The notes beneath the pieces were generated by a model that searched no databases, was not told the origin of the DNA, and saw only the letters and a list, made by a program, of their open reading frames with translations. The position numbers were made by a program, and so were the translations under genes. Below are positions 1 through 9,692 of a stretch of 64,000 nt of DNA, in pieces (within the stretch, counting starts at the first letter, position 1; each line of letters opens with the position of its first letter). Location: contig JAIXXB010000021.1 in assembly GCA_027490955.1 (NCBI GenBank), forward strand, positions 60,859-124,858, read 5' to 3'. The stretch is from Rhodobacter sp. GTDB lineage: Bacteria > Pseudomonadota > Alphaproteobacteria > Rhodobacterales > Rhodobacteraceae.

Positions 1-108
1 GCGCGCGTCGATCACGGCCACCTTTGCGCCGCCCTGCGCCAAGGCCAATGCCAAAGCAGGCCCATTCAGCCCGCCGCCCACGATAAGGATGTCATACTGT
101 GCATTCAT
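1..108 (-). CDS. UbiH/UbiF-family FAD-dependent hydroxylase, 5' end only
   Basis: Only the first 36 codons lie in the window, running off the left edge. The N-terminus MNAQYDILIVGGGLNGPALA contains the GxGxxG dinucleotide-binding loop (GGGLNG) of class A flavoprotein monooxygenases, followed by the beta-2 strand ending VIDAR. The GGGLNGPALALALA wording is typical of alphaproteobacterial UbiH/UbiF/Coq6 ubiquinone-ring hydroxylases. That fits ubiG and ubiA elsewhere in the window, but other class A monooxygenases cannot be excluded from 36 residues. It is transcribed divergently from the amidase gene. Confidence 0.75.
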   Translation of the reverse strand, partial: MNAQYDILIVGGGLNGPALALALAQGGAKVAVIDAR

Positions 109-183
109 GCGCCCAATATGGCGCATCGTGCGGGATTGTCCATGCGCCCCCTTGCCGCTAGGCTGGCGCAAAAGGGGGCCATT

Positions 184-1509
184 ATGCGCAGAAATTGGGG
201 CAATCTTTCCGCGGTGGATTTGGGCGCAGAAATTGCGCGCGGCAAGATCAACCCCGTGGAATTGGCCGAGTATTTTTTGGATGCCATCGCTAGCCATCCT
301 TTGGGCGGGCAAATCTATGTCCGCACCACCGAGGGACGCGCGCGGGGCGAGGCGATGGCCGCCGCCGCCCGTGCCAAATCGGGCCATCGGCGGGGCGCTT
401 TGGATGGTGTGCCGCTGTCGTGGAAAGATAACTTTGACACATGGGATGCTGCCACCGAAGCAGGCTCTGCCCTGTTGCGGCACCGCCAGCCCAAAGCTGA
501 TGCGGATGTGCTGCGCCAAGCCACGCTTGCAGGTGCAGTGTGCCTTGGCAAAACCCATATGTCGGAACTGGCCTTTTCTGGATTGGGGTTGAACCCAATC
601 ACAGCCACACCGCCCTGCATCAATGATGCGCAGGCGGTGGCGGGTGGCTCGTCTTCAGGGGCGGCAACATCGGTTGCAAATGGGCTGGCCCCCGTGGCAA
701 TTGGCACTGATACGGGCGGCTCGGTGCGGGTGCCCGCGGCATGGAACGATTTGGTGGGGTTTAAGGCCGATCATGGTAGCCTGCCGATGGGCGGGGTGGT
801 GCCGCTCTGCGCAAGGTTTGACAGTATCGGCCCTTTGGCCCGCACTGTGGCCGATTGTGCGCTGGTTTGGGGGGCGCTGGCAGGCGCAGCGGTGCCCGAT
901 CTGGCGGGGGCAAGCATGGCAGGCGCGCGCCTTGCGGTGCTAGAGGATGTGGCCTTTGATGATATTCGCGCGGCCCCTGCAAAGGGGTTTGACGATGCGC
1001 TTGGCCGCCTTGCCCGCGCGGGCGCACAGGTGACGCGCCTGCGCTTTGCCCCCATGGCCCAAGCGATGGATTTGGCAGGGCTGCTGTTCACGCCCGAGGC
1101 CTATGCCCAGTGGCGCAGCACCATCGAAGCCGCGCCAGAGAAAATGTTCCCGCCCATTTTGGCCCGCTTTCGCGCAGGCGGTGACATTGGCGCGGCAGAT
1201 TATATCGCCGCTTGGGCCGCGTTAGAGCGTATTCGCGCCCAGTGGCGCGGCGCTGTCGCAGGCTTTGATGCGGTGCTCTTGCCCACATCGCCGATAGTGC
1301 CACCCAATGCGCAGCGCCTTTTGGATGATCCCGCCTTTTTCGCGGCCGAAAACTTGCTGGCCTTGCGCAACACGCGTATCGGCAATTTGATGGGCGGGGC
1401 GGCCATTACCCTGCCCACGGCGCAGCCTTCGGTTGGAATATCGCTGATGGCGCAGGATGGCGGGTATCTTTTGCGCATCGCCCAAGCGGCCGAGCGGGCA
1501 TTACAGTAA
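184..1509 (+). CDS. Amidase signature-family protein
   Basis: 441-residue amidase-signature enzyme, predicted to hydrolyse a C-N amide bond in the cytoplasm; substrate unknown. The Ser-cisSer-Lys triad is visible: Lys81 in SWKDNFD, the cis-Ser in the GGSSSGAA loop (about residues 154-161) and nucleophile Ser180 in GTDTGGSVRVP. The family is related to GatA, but there are no gatB/gatC neighbours, so a stand-alone amidase is more likely than a tRNA amidotransferase subunit. I chose the ATG at 184 because AAAGGGGG (171-178) sits just upstream. An in-frame ATG at 118 lacks such a site and would nearly abut the divergent gene. Confidence 0.85.
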   Translation: MRRNWGNLSAVDLGAEIARGKINPVELAEYFLDAIASHPLGGQIYVRTTEGRARGEAMAAAARAKSGHRRGALDGVPLSWKDNFDTWDAATEAGSALLRHRQPKADADVLRQATLAGAVCLGKTHMSELAFSGLGLNPITATPPCINDAQAVAGGSSSGAATSVANGLAPVAIGTDTGGSVRVPAAWNDLVGFKADHGSLPMGGVVPLCARFDSIGPLARTVADCALVWGALAGAAVPDLAGASMAGARLAVLEDVAFDDIRAAPAKGFDDALGRLARAGAQVTRLRFAPMAQAMDLAGLLFTPEAYAQWRSTIEAAPEKMFPPILARFRAGGDIGAADYIAAWAALERIRAQWRGAVAGFDAVLLPTSPIVPPNAQRLLDDPAFFAAENLLALRNTRIGNLMGGAAITLPTAQPSVGISLMAQDGGYLLRIAQAAERALQ

Positions 1510-1628
1510 CGGCCCGCCACTTTTCGCGCCATTTTCGCCCAGCCTTGCGCAGTTTTTCTAGACCCGCCGCGATTTTATGGCTATCTTGCCCACAAAACAG
1601 GGCGGCATGACCCTGAGTTGAGGCAGAT

Positions 1629-2813
1629 ATGGCATTACCTGAGCGGTTCTTGAACCTGCCAGACTACGCATTTCCGCGGTTGCGGAAGTTATTGGATCAT
1701 CACCCTGCGGGCGGTGATCCCATTGCTATGACCATTGGCGAGCCGCGCCACCCTATGCCTGATTTTGTAGCCCCTCTTTTGGCCGCGCATGTGCATGAAT
1801 TTGGCCTTTATCCACCCAATGACGGCACGCCATCCCTGCTGGCGGCTATTTCAGGCTGGTTGCAGCGCCGCTATGGCACGCAAATCGCGGATACGCGCCT
1901 GATGGTGCTGAACGGCACGCGCGAAGGGCTATTTAACGCCTGCATCGCGCTATGCCCTGAATCCAAACGCGGCAAGCAGCCTGTCGTGCTGATGCCGAAC
2001 CCGTTTTATCAGGTTTATGCCGTGGCCGCGCTGACTGTGGGTGCAGAGCCGGTCTATGTGCCTGCCACTGCTGCTACGGGCTTTTTGCCCGATTATGCCG
2101 CCCTGCCTGCCGAGATTCTGGATCGTGTGGGTGTGGCCTATATCTGCTCGCCTGCAAATCCCCAAGGCGCGGTTGCCAGCCGTGCCTATTGGGCGCAGCT
2201 TTTGGCGCTGGCGGAAAAGCATGATTTCACCGTGCTGGCCGATGAATGTTATTCTGACATTTGGCGCACAGCCCCGCCTGTGGGCGCCCTGCAAGTTGCT
2301 GGGGAAATGGGCAGCGATCCTGAACGTGTGTTCAGCTTTCATTCCCTGTCCAAACGATCGAACCTTCCCGGCCTGAGGTCTGGCTTTGTTGCAGGCGGCG
2401 AATTGGGCATGGCGCGGATCCGCCAGCTGCGTGCCTTTGCAGGTGCGCCTTTGCCTTTGCCCATTCAGCGGGTATCTGAAGCCGCGTGGAATGACGAGGC
2501 GCATGTCGCCGCATCGCGCGCGCTGTATCATGCCAAATTTGCCTTGGCCGATCAGATTTTCAAAGGCATCCAAGGGTTTTCCTGCCCTGAAGGTGGCTTC
2601 TTTCTGTGGCTGCCTGTGCAAGATGGCGAAGAAGCCGCGCTAAAGCTTTGGCAAAAAACGGGGGTTCGGGTGCTGCCTGGCGCGTATCTGTCGCGCGCCG
2701 TGGGCGGGCATAATCCCGGCGCTGGATACATCCGCGTGGCGCTTGTCGCCAGCTATGATGAAACACAGGCAGGGCTGACGGCCCTGCGCGATTGCATTTA
2801 TGGTGTGGAGTAA
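1629..2813 (+). CDS. Class I/II PLP-dependent aminotransferase, DapC-like
   Basis: 394-residue fold-type I aminotransferase. The PLP-binding lysine lies in [15 protein letters not shown], the Asp that contacts the pyridine nitrogen in VLADECYSD, and NPxNP-like residues in [11 protein letters not shown]. Overall resemblance is to the N-succinyldiaminopimelate aminotransferase (DapC) group that acts in lysine and peptidoglycan-precursor synthesis, but substrate cannot be settled by sequence alone. GAGG precedes the ATG. The stop codon lies 4 nt before the preferred ftsK start, so the two are probably co-transcribed. Confidence 0.82.
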   Translation: MALPERFLNLPDYAFPRLRKLLDHHPAGGDPIAMTIGEPRHPMPDFVAPLLAAHVHEFGLYPPNDGTPSLLAAISGWLQRRYGTQIADTRLMVLNGTREGLFNACIALCPESKRGKQPVVLMPNPFYQVYAVAALTVGAEPVYVPATAATGFLPDYAALPAEILDRVGVAYICSPANPQGAVASRAYWAQLLALAEKHDFTVLADECYSDIWRTAPPVGALQVAGEMGSDPERVFSFHSLSKRSNLPGLRSGFVAGGELGMARIRQLRAFAGAPLPLPIQRVSEAAWNDEAHVAASRALYHAKFALADQIFKGIQGFSCPEGGFFLWLPVQDGEEAALKLWQKTGVRVLPGAYLSRAVGGHNPGAGYIRVALVASYDETQAGLTALRDCIYGVE

Positions 2814-2817
2814 ACCG

Positions 2818-5688
2818 ATGGCCTCTTATCAAACGCGCGATCCTTTGCTGGATGATAGCACCACCGAAATGCTGGAAAAGCGCGGGCGCGAATTGGTGGG
2901 CATTGGCCTTTTGATCTTGGCGCTGTTGGCTGGGATGATGCTGGCCAGTTATACCCCATCCGATCCGGGTTGGATGGTGGCCAATGACGCGCCGATTGCA
3001 AATTATCTGGGCGGGTTTGGGGCGGCGCTGGCCTCGACCTTGGTGGTGATTTTCGGTTTGGGCATTTGGGCGGCCCCTGTGCTGTTTGCGGCATGGGGCC
3101 TGCGCTGCATCACCCATATCGGTGCAGATCGGATTTTGCCGCGCATTTTCTTTTCGGTTTTCGCCATTCTGTCCGCCTGCCTTTACGCCACAACCTTGCA
3201 GCCCAGCGAAGCATGGATTGCCGACCATGGTTTTGGTCTGGGCGGGCTTTTGGGCGATACGCTGCTTGGCACATTGCTGGGGCTTTTGCCCACCTCTGCG
3301 GCGGTCGGGATCAAGCTGCTGTCATTGGTGACGGTGCTGATGATGTTGGCGCTGATGGGGTTTGTGATGGGGTTTGACCGCGCCGAACTTGTCGCATTGC
3401 GCGGCTTTTTCTTGGGCGGGCTGGTGGGCAGCTATTCGGCCGCTTTGGGCAAGGGGATGCAGGGCGCATCTCTTGCCCGCCAAAGCCTGCGCGCGCCCGC
3501 GCCCCTTGCGCAAAGCCGCCCTGCCTATGGGCAAAGCCCTGCGCAGGGCGACGGCGCATTTGACCAAGGCGGCCAAACTTACTATGCGCCGCCGCTTATG
3601 CGCAGCGATCCGCCGCCCACGGCCCCGCAAGGCATGTTCAGCCGCCTTGCTGCGGCGCCCAAGCTGCGCCCCGATCCAACCCCCGAATTGGTCGAGCGCG
3701 CCTTGCCCGACAGCACGGATGTGCCTGCGCCCAACGATGATCGCTTGCGCGCGCGCATCAGCGATGTGGTGCGCAATATTTCCGCCAATCCGCCGCCGCC
3801 ACGCCCTGCCGCTGCGCCTGCTTTGCGCAGCGAGCCGCCCGTGGCGCGCAGCCTGACTGCGGGTATCAAAACCGCGCCGCGCGCCCCGCTGATTGTCGAT
3901 ACCAGCCCCCGCCCCGCGCCCAGCCCAGCCCTGCCGCCCCAGCCTGCACTGGCGCAAGATACGGGTGATTTGGGCTATGGTGATTGGGTGCCAGAACACC
4001 ATTACGAGGCCGATGATTTTGCCGCAACGCCCTATGTGCAAGAGCCTCCGCGCCCGCCCGCCCTGACCCTTGGCGCAGACCTGCGCCGCGCCAAGGTGGA
4101 CGCGCCCGCGAAAAAACCATTGGCACCATCGCGCCAAGCGATGGCCGAAAGCCAGCCACGCCTGCGCTTTGACGATACTGCGCCGCAATACGAACTGCCG
4201 CCACTGTCGCTGCTGACCAGCCCCGACACCGTGCAGCGCTATACGCTTTCGCACGAGGCGCTGGAAGAAAACGCGCGCATGCTGGAATCGGTGCTGGATG
4301 ATTATGGCGTCAAGGGCGAGATTGTCTCGGTGCGCCCCGGCCCCGTGGTGACGATGTATGAATTGGAACCCGCGCCGGGCCTAAAGGCCAGCCGCGTGAT
4401 TGGTCTTGCCGATGATATTGCCCGCAGCATGTCGGCCCTGTCGGCACGCGTCTCCACTGTGCCGGGCCGCACAGTGATTGGCATTGAACTGCCCAATGCA
4501 ACCCGCGAAAAGGTTGTGCTGCGCGAGATCATCGCCACGCGCGATTTTGGCGATTCGGCCATGCGCTTGCCGCTGGCACTGGGCAAAGATATCGGCGGTG
4601 ATCCTGTGGTCGCCAACCTTGCCAAAATGCCCCATTTGCTGATTGCGGGCACCACGGGGTCTGGCAAATCGGTGGCGATCAACACGATGATCTTGTCGCT
4701 GCTGTATAAGTTGCCGCCCGAAGAATGTCGCATGATCATGATTGACCCAAAGATGCTGGAATTGTCGGTCTATGACGGCATCCCGCATTTGCTGTCCCCC
4801 GTGGTGACCGATCCGAAAAAGGCCGTTGTGGCGCTGAAATGGGTCGTCTCTGAAATGGAGGAACGCTATCGCAAAATGTCCAAAATGGGCGTGCGCAACA
4901 TCGAAGGCTATAATGGCCGCGTGCGCGAGGCGCTGGCAAAAAGCGAGATGTTCCGCCGCACCATTCAAACAGGTTTTGATGAAAACACGGGCGAGCCTGT
5001 GTTTGAAACCGAAGAATTCCAGCCCATCGTGCTGCCTTACATCGTGGTCGTGGTCGATGAGATGGCCGATCTGATGATGGTGGCAGGCAAAGAAATTGAA
5101 GCCTGCATTCAACGCCTTGCCCAAATGGCGCGGGCATCGGGCATTCATCTGATTATGGCCACGCAGCGCCCATCTGTCGATGTGATTACGGGCACGATCA
5201 AGGCCAACTTCCCCACGCGGATTTCCTTCCAAGTCACCAGCAAAATCGACAGCCGCACGATTTTGGGCGAACAGGGGGCAGAGCAACTCTTGGGCATGGG
5301 CGATATGCTGTTTATGGCAGGCGGCGGGCGTATTTCCCGTATCCATGGCCCCTTTGTTTCGGACGAAGAGGTCGAGGAAATCGTCAACCATCTGAAATCC
5401 TATGGGCCGCCAACCTATGTGTCGGGCGTGGTGGAATCGCGCGATGAAGAGGGCGGCGATGTGGAGGGGGTTCTGGGGCTAGGCGGCGAGAGTTCGGACG
5501 ATGCGCTGTACGATCAGGCGGTAGCGATTGTGGCGAAAGACCGCAAATGCTCGACCTCGTATATCCAGAGGAAATTGGGGATTGGGTATAATAAAGCCGC
5601 GCGGCTTGTGGAGCAGATGGAGGAGAATCTGGTTGTGACCACGGCGAACCATGTGGGCAAGCGGGAGATTTTGTTGCCAGAAGCTTAG
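2818..5688 (+). CDS. ftsK: DNA translocase FtsK
   Basis: 956-residue septal DNA translocase that pumps chromosome termini across the closing septum and activates XerCD. The N-terminal ~200 residues hold about four membrane segments, followed by a Pro/Ala-rich linker to about residue 450. The RecA-like motor has Walker A GTTGSGKS near residue 611 and Walker [11 protein letters not shown] near 743. The C-terminal ~65 residues form the gamma winged helix that reads KOPS ([20 protein letters not shown]). I use the ATG at 2818, with GGAG about 8 nt upstream; an in-frame ATG at 2800 would overlap the aminotransferase. lolA downstream is the usual alphaproteobacterial arrangement. Confidence 0.97.
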   Translation: MASYQTRDPLLDDSTTEMLEKRGRELVGIGLLILALLAGMMLASYTPSDPGWMVANDAPIANYLGGFGAALASTLVVIFGLGIWAAPVLFAAWGLRCITHIGADRILPRIFFSVFAILSACLYATTLQPSEAWIADHGFGLGGLLGDTLLGTLLGLLPTSAAVGIKLLSLVTVLMMLALMGFVMGFDRAELVALRGFFLGGLVGSYSAALGKGMQGASLARQSLRAPAPLAQSRPAYGQSPAQGDGAFDQGGQTYYAPPLMRSDPPPTAPQGMFSRLAAAPKLRPDPTPELVERALPDSTDVPAPNDDRLRARISDVVRNISANPPPPRPAAAPALRSEPPVARSLTAGIKTAPRAPLIVDTSPRPAPSPALPPQPALAQDTGDLGYGDWVPEHHYEADDFAATPYVQEPPRPPALTLGADLRRAKVDAPAKKPLAPSRQAMAESQPRLRFDDTAPQYELPPLSLLTSPDTVQRYTLSHEALEENARMLESVLDDYGVKGEIVSVRPGPVVTMYELEPAPGLKASRVIGLADDIARSMSALSARVSTVPGRTVIGIELPNATREKVVLREIIATRDFGDSAMRLPLALGKDIGGDPVVANLAKMPHLLIAGTTGSGKSVAINTMILSLLYKLPPEECRMIMIDPKMLELSVYDGIPHLLSPVVTDPKKAVVALKWVVSEMEERYRKMSKMGVRNIEGYNGRVREALAKSEMFRRTIQTGFDENTGEPVFETEEFQPIVLPYIVVVVDEMADLMMVAGKEIEACIQRLAQMARASGIHLIMATQRPSVDVITGTIKANFPTRISFQVTSKIDSRTILGEQGAEQLLGMGDMLFMAGGGRISRIHGPFVSDEEVEEIVNHLKSYGPPTYVSGVVESRDEEGGDVEGVLGLGGESSDDALYDQAVAIVAKDRKCSTSYIQRKLGIGYNKAARLVEQMEENLVVTTANHVGKREILLPEA

Positions 5689-5984
5689 AGTTTCACCCAG
5701 CTAAAACGGCGCCGCAGCACGTCTGCGGCGCCCTTTTGCACAATCGGCCCATGCGCCATGACCAACCTTTGAACAGGCCAAGCTTGCAATCGCGCCACTT
5801 GCGCGGCCAAAGCGCGGCGATTGCGAAACCTCATGCGAAACTTGCGCGGCACTGTGGGCGAAATCAGAACCAAATCGCCCTTGCGCAACTTGATGATGGT
5901 CAACCGTGTCGGATAATGAAATCCCGCCGCAGCACTAACTTGCGGGCCATCCATTACCCAAATATCAGAGCCAATTTGTTGCAA
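5685..5984 (-). pseudogene. Internally deleted DUF4336-family gene remnant
   Basis: An open 99-codon frame starting at TTG (5984). The N-terminal half (IGSDIWVMDGP, FHYPTRLTIIKL, then LVLISP) matches the start of DUF4336 metallo-beta-lactamase-like proteins. The C-terminal half (RRALAAQVARLQAWPVQRLV, MAHGPIV, VLRRRFSW) matches their end. Family members are roughly 220-240 residues, so about 130 central residues are missing and the junction is in frame, just after the 'SP' motif. The deleted part should contain most of the fold, so activity is unlikely. Its stop codon interleaves with that of ftsK. Family assignment is from remembered family patterns and is moderately sure. Confidence 0.6.
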
Positions 5985-6094
5985 GATGGCAAGACCACCA
6001 CTTTGTTTGCCAGACTATGCCGCAAATCGGCAGCTCTTTGCAATGTGATCCATTTGGGGATGCAACCCACCCCCACATCCCCTATACTAAACCT

Positions 6095-6703
6095 ATGACC
6101 ATTCGCACCGCCCTTTTGGCCCCGCTTGCCCTGATTGCCACAGCTTTGCCTGCCTTGGCCGAGAAGATACCTCTTGCAGAGTTATCGGCCTATCTGAACG
6201 CCATGACCACAGCCGAAGCGACCTTTACCCAGATCAATTCGGATGACACGATTTCAACGGGCAAAATCTTTCTTCAGCGTCCAGGCCGCATGCGGTTTGA
6301 ATATGATCCCCCCGATACCAGCCTTGTTTTGACCTCGGGTGGGATGGTTGCGATATTTGATGACAAATCCAACCAACCGCCCGAACAATACCCTTTGGCG
6401 CGCACGCCGCTAAGCCTGATTTTGGAAACGGATATTGATCTGACCCGCCCAGGCATGGTTTTGGATCATTCCGAAGTGCAGGCCGCCACGCAGGTGATTG
6501 CGACCGATCCGGAAAAGCCAGAATTCGGCAGCATTACCCTGCTGTTCACCCCCGCGCCTGTTACCCTGCGCCAATGGGTGGTGACGGATGATTTGGGCAA
6601 AAACACCACGGTGATTTTGGGCGATTTGACGCTGGGGGCAGAATATCCTGCCTCGCAATTTGCGATCGAGTCTGAACTGCGCAAGCGTGAACAGGCGCAG
6701 TAA
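6095..6703 (+). CDS. lolA: Outer-membrane lipoprotein carrier protein LolA
   Basis: 202-residue periplasmic chaperone that receives lipoproteins from LolCDE and ferries them to the outer membrane. The signal peptide MTIRTALLAPLALIATALPA ends at ALA|EK. The mature part has the LolA half-barrel pattern: an early TFTQ strand, GKIFLQRPGRMRFEYDPP, and the VLTSGGMVAIFDDK strand. Length is typical. A longer frame opens at 6017, but only the ATG at 6095 gives a signal peptide at the N-terminus. Position after ftsK supports the call. Confidence 0.92.
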   Translation: MTIRTALLAPLALIATALPALAEKIPLAELSAYLNAMTTAEATFTQINSDDTISTGKIFLQRPGRMRFEYDPPDTSLVLTSGGMVAIFDDKSNQPPEQYPLARTPLSLILETDIDLTRPGMVLDHSEVQAATQVIATDPEKPEFGSITLLFTPAPVTLRQWVVTDDLGKNTTVILGDLTLGAEYPASQFAIESELRKREQAQ

Positions 6704-6715
6704 CCCCGCACACCT

Positions 6716-7294
6716 CTAGCGGCAGGTCTGCAATTGCTGGTGATACATCAGCGCGCGGCCCTGCAATTCGCCTGCAATTTCCATCAACCAATTCTTGCCA
6801 CGATAACTGCCCTTGGCAAAGCCTGTGCGCCCTTCGTGATAGGCAAGATATTGCAATTGCACATCATTTTTGGGGATACCCAGCTTTTCATAGCTTTCAT
6901 GCATATACCAACCCATGAAATCGGTCGCATCCGAAATGCGGTCGCGGCGCGCGCCAAAGCGGCGCTGATCGCGGCGGTATTCGTCCCACGTGCCGTCCAA
7001 CGCTTGGGCATAGCCATAGGCCGAGGATTGCCGCCCCATTGGGATAATCCCAAGCGCATAGCGGTGCGGGGTTTTTGCATTGCCGATAAACTTTGATTCT
7101 TGGTAGATCGCAGCCATTTGCACGGCCACAGGCACGCCCCACCGCCGTTCTGTTGCGACCATAGCTTTCAGATAGCTGGGGCGCTGTTGAATGATCGAAC
7201 AGGCGTTATCCAAGTTACGTGGCGCCGAATAATTACTACCCCCGCAGGATGCAAGGGCTGTCAAAACTATCATGGCGCGAAGAAGTCTGCTCAT
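6716..7294 (-). CDS. Lytic transglycosylase (SLT-like) lipoprotein
   Basis: 192-residue predicted envelope lipoprotein. The N-terminus MSRLLRAMIVLTALASCGG carries a lipobox (LASC) after a short hydrophobic stretch. The body resembles SLT-domain proteins: AAIYQESKF contains the likely catalytic Glu of the lysozyme-like fold, followed by SSAYGYAQALDGTWDEYR, which matches the usual GxxQ/W region, and YLAYHEG. It should cleave peptidoglycan glycan strands with 1,6-anhydro ends. Start chosen at 7294 because it gives the lipoprotein signal and AGGGG sits just upstream. It ends 12 nt from lolA's end, convergent. Confidence 0.8.
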   Translation of the reverse strand: MSRLLRAMIVLTALASCGGSNYSAPRNLDNACSIIQQRPSYLKAMVATERRWGVPVAVQMAAIYQESKFIGNAKTPHRYALGIIPMGRQSSAYGYAQALDGTWDEYRRDQRRFGARRDRISDATDFMGWYMHESYEKLGIPKNDVQLQYLAYHEGRTGFAKGSYRGKNWLMEIAGELQGRALMYHQQLQTCR

Positions 7295-7483
7295 ATGCCC
7301 CTCGCTTTTTATTTTGTGACAGCTTACCCCAAACGGCGCAAAATGCAAATCAACCTTGTGCGAAAGTGGCACAAAATGGCCAAATCGCAGAGAATTTGCA
7401 CACAGATTGTTTCCAAAATGGCTGCGCGCGGCGATAGACAGGCCCAATTGGTCAGGTTACTAATCGGTTAAGGGGAGACCGCT

Positions 7484-7810
7484 ATGCTAAAGTCTGCGGC
7501 AAAATATCATATCGGACAGGTCGTGCGGCACCGCAAGCATGACTTTCGCGGTGTTGTGTTTGATGTTGACGCGCTGTTTTCCAACACCGAAGAATGGTAT
7601 CGGCAAATCCCCGAAGATAGCCGCCCCTCGCGTGACCAGCCCTTTTACCATTTGCTGGCTGAAAACGGCAAAACCCACTATGTCGCCTATGTGTCCGAAC
7701 AAAACCTTGTGCCCGATGAGGAACACGGCCCCGTAGATCACCCCGATCTGTGCGATCTTTTCGGCGATTTTGAAAATGGCCGTTATCCGTTACAATTCCA
7801 TTTAAATTAG
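7484..7810 (+). CDS. hspQ: Heat shock protein HspQ
   Basis: 108-residue small protein matching HspQ (hemimethylated-DNA-binding YccV fold), a specificity factor of Lon protease in enterobacteria. Diagnostic pieces are KYHIGQVVRHRKHDFRGVVF, EWYRQIPEDSRPSRDQPFYH, and HYVAYVSEQNLVPDE. A strong AGGGGAG lies just before the ATG. The gene stands alone; the AT-richer 190-bp upstream region probably contains its promoter, but I could not fix a heat-shock consensus there. Confidence 0.93.
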   Translation: MLKSAAKYHIGQVVRHRKHDFRGVVFDVDALFSNTEEWYRQIPEDSRPSRDQPFYHLLAENGKTHYVAYVSEQNLVPDEEHGPVDHPDLCDLFGDFENGRYPLQFHLN

Positions 7811-7892
7811 CCACCGAATGCTGGCGGCGGTTACCGCCTAATAACCTTTTTGCGCGACACTGGCACCATGTCCAAGATCTTGGGGGTTTGGT

Positions 7893-8228
7893 ATGAAAGT
7901 TGTTGCACAGCAGGTGGGCGATGCCTTGGTGATCCGCGTTGATCAAGACCGAATCGATGCGGCCAGCGCCATTCAGTTCAAAGATCAAATGCGCCAGTTG
8001 ACACAGGTTGGCATGCCGCGCGTGGTGCTGGATTTGGCACAGGTGGCCTTTATCGACAGTTCGGGCTTGGGCGCGATCGTCGCTGCGATGAAGGGGCTTG
8101 GCCCTGCGCAAAAGCTGGAACTATCGGGGCTAACCGACACTGTGAAAAAGGTTTTTCGGCTGACGCGGATGGATACAGTCTTCACCATTCACCATGATTT
8201 CCCCGTCAATCTGGCCGAGGCGGGCTAG
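7893..8228 (+). CDS. STAS-domain anti-sigma factor antagonist
   Basis: 111-residue single STAS domain of the RsbV/SpoIIAA type. The phospho-acceptor loop is visible as VAFIDSSGLGAIVAA, with the target Ser after the Asp. In the partner-switch scheme its unphosphorylated form binds the cognate anti-sigma kinase. The likely cognate kinase gene starts 3 nt downstream, so the two are translationally linked. GGGGG lies upstream of the ATG. Confidence 0.9.
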   Translation: MKVVAQQVGDALVIRVDQDRIDAASAIQFKDQMRQLTQVGMPRVVLDLAQVAFIDSSGLGAIVAAMKGLGPAQKLELSGLTDTVKKVFRLTRMDTVFTIHHDFPVNLAEAG

Positions 8229-8231
8229 CCA

Positions 8232-8684
8232 ATGACGGCACATCAAAGTTTTCGCAAACAAGCCAGCCATGTGATTGCGCATGCCGATCCATTGGCTGTG
8301 CGCCACGGTCTGGCCAGCCTTTTTGCGCAAGAACCCTTGGCGTGCCTGTCCGAAGATATGCGCGGCACGGCGGAAATCGTGATGGCCGAGGTGCTCAATA
8401 ACATCGTCGAACATGCCTATGCCGCGCAATCGGGCGCGATCGAAGTGTGCATTGATTTGGGCGAACATGGGCTGGAATGCACCATCACCGACAGTGGTGC
8501 GCCAATGCCTGGTGATGATCTGCCAAAAGGCATCCCTCATGCGCTGGATCAAATAGACGATCTGCCTGAAGGTGGTTTTGGCTGGTTTTTGATCCGCAGT
8601 TTGGCACAAGATTTGCAATATTCGCGCTTTCGAGACCAGAACTTTCTGCGCTTTCGCCTGCCTGCACCCGTGCTTGTGGCTTGA
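8232..8684 (+). CDS. RsbW-like anti-sigma factor / serine kinase
   Basis: 150-residue GHKL ATPase of the HATPase_c_2 (RsbW/SpoIIAB) group. The N-box is EVLNNIVEHAY, the G1 box ITDSGAPMPGDDL and the G2 box EGGFGWFLIRSL. It should phosphorylate the STAS protein encoded immediately upstream and sequester a partner. No sigma-factor or PP2C phosphatase gene is adjacent, so the controlled regulator and the input phosphatase must be elsewhere. Confidence 0.88.
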   Translation: MTAHQSFRKQASHVIAHADPLAVRHGLASLFAQEPLACLSEDMRGTAEIVMAEVLNNIVEHAYAAQSGAIEVCIDLGEHGLECTITDSGAPMPGDDLPKGIPHALDQIDDLPEGGFGWFLIRSLAQDLQYSRFRDQNFLRFRLPAPVLVA

Positions 8685-8732
8685 CCTGCTGGCCCGCAAG
8701 GGCGACACCAGATCATCGCAATCAGGTGATCT

Positions 8733-9182
8733 ATGCAAGAGCTTGTCCAAAATATCCGCGCCCTAACCCATGGCGAAACCGATACGATCGCGCTGATGGC
8801 AACTGTCGCTTGCGAAGTGCACCGCGCGCATCCTTTTGCCGACTGGACGGGCTTTTACCGCGTGGTCGCGCCGAACCTGTTGAAAATCGGCCCCTATCAG
8901 GGCGGGCATGGCTGCCTGACCATTCCATTTTCGCGCGGGGTTTGCGGTGCTTGCGCGCGCACGGGGCAGGTGCAAAACGTGCCCGATGTCGAGGCGTTCG
9001 ATGGCCATATCGCCTGTTCCTCCAGCACCAAATCCGAACTTGTTTTGCCAGTGTTCAACGCCCAAGGTCAGCTTTTGGGCGTGTTCGACATTGACAGCGA
9101 TACCCCCGCGGCCTTTACCGCAGCAGATGAGGCGTGGCTTGTGCCGCTTTTGGCCGAAGTTTTCGCACAGGCCAAACCTTAG
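8733..9182 (+). CDS. GAF-domain free methionine-(R)-sulfoxide reductase
   Basis: 149-residue GAF protein of the fRMsr type, which reduces free L-methionine-(R)-S-oxide at the expense of thioredoxin. The three functional cysteines are Cys61 (GGHGCLTIPF), Cys71 (SRGVCGACA) and Cys95 (DGHIACSSSTKSEL). Their spacing of 10 and 24 residues equals that of the Cys84/94/118 set in the E. coli enzyme, as I recall it. The SELVLPV and GVFDIDSD strands complete the GAF core. An extra Cys74 is present. It follows the partner-switch pair by 48 nt and may share its transcript. Confidence 0.9.
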   Translation: MQELVQNIRALTHGETDTIALMATVACEVHRAHPFADWTGFYRVVAPNLLKIGPYQGGHGCLTIPFSRGVCGACARTGQVQNVPDVEAFDGHIACSSSTKSELVLPVFNAQGQLLGVFDIDSDTPAAFTAADEAWLVPLLAEVFAQAKP

Positions 9183-9186
9183 CCAA

Positions 9187-9618
9187 TCACCGCGCCAGCG
9201 GCAGGCTGGGCACAAAAGCATAGCCGCTGGGCGATAGGATAACCGCCTCGCGCAGACCATGGCCTGATTTATCTTGCGGCGCAGCCAGCACGATTGCATC
9301 GGCAAATCCGCCCGCCTGCGCGCAGGCCGTATCGGGATCCACCCCATGCAGGCGAATTTCTATCCCCGCCCCGCGCGGGCTTGCTTCGGGCAATAGACCA
9401 TACAGCGCATGGGCGGCAAATGTGCGATCTGCATGCAATTGCATCACAGTTTTGCCATGCAAAACAATGGCGTAATCATCGCTAGCGCGATAGATGGCGC
9501 ATCCCAACACCCCCGCCAGAAAAGCCGCCTCGCCGCGCACATCGCGTGCCAGCAGGTTCAACGTGATGCCTTGCAAAGCCGCGCCGAATTGGGCCGCTGG
9601 CACTGTGTCATAATCCAT
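9187..9618 (-). CDS. VOC (glyoxalase/bleomycin-resistance) superfamily protein
   Basis: 143-residue protein with the beta-alpha-beta-beta-beta vicinal-oxygen-chelate pattern: ITLNLLARDVRGEAAFLAGV at the N-terminus, then VLHGKTVMQLHADRTF and IEIRLHGVDPDTACAQA. The C-terminus (SGHGLREAVILSPSGYAFVP) resembles the last strand pair of the fold. Metal ligands are not obvious, and no substrate can be given. The ATG at 9618 has AAGG about 8 nt upstream. It is divergent from the homocysteine methyltransferase-like gene. Confidence 0.65.
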   Translation of the reverse strand: MDYDTVPAAQFGAALQGITLNLLARDVRGEAAFLAGVLGCAIYRASDDYAIVLHGKTVMQLHADRTFAAHALYGLLPEASPRGAGIEIRLHGVDPDTACAQAGGFADAIVLAAPQDKSGHGLREAVILSPSGYAFVPSLPLAR

Positions 9619-9692
9619 GTGGCACGCCTTGAACTTGGGAAGATAAACATTGATTGTGCGCGAAAGTATCGGCGAAAGTTTTGGGGGCGTAA

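Noticed and set aside
7295-7483. Heat-shock promoter for hspQ
   Set aside because: CTTGTG-like words occur, but no convincing -10 partner at proper spacing was found.
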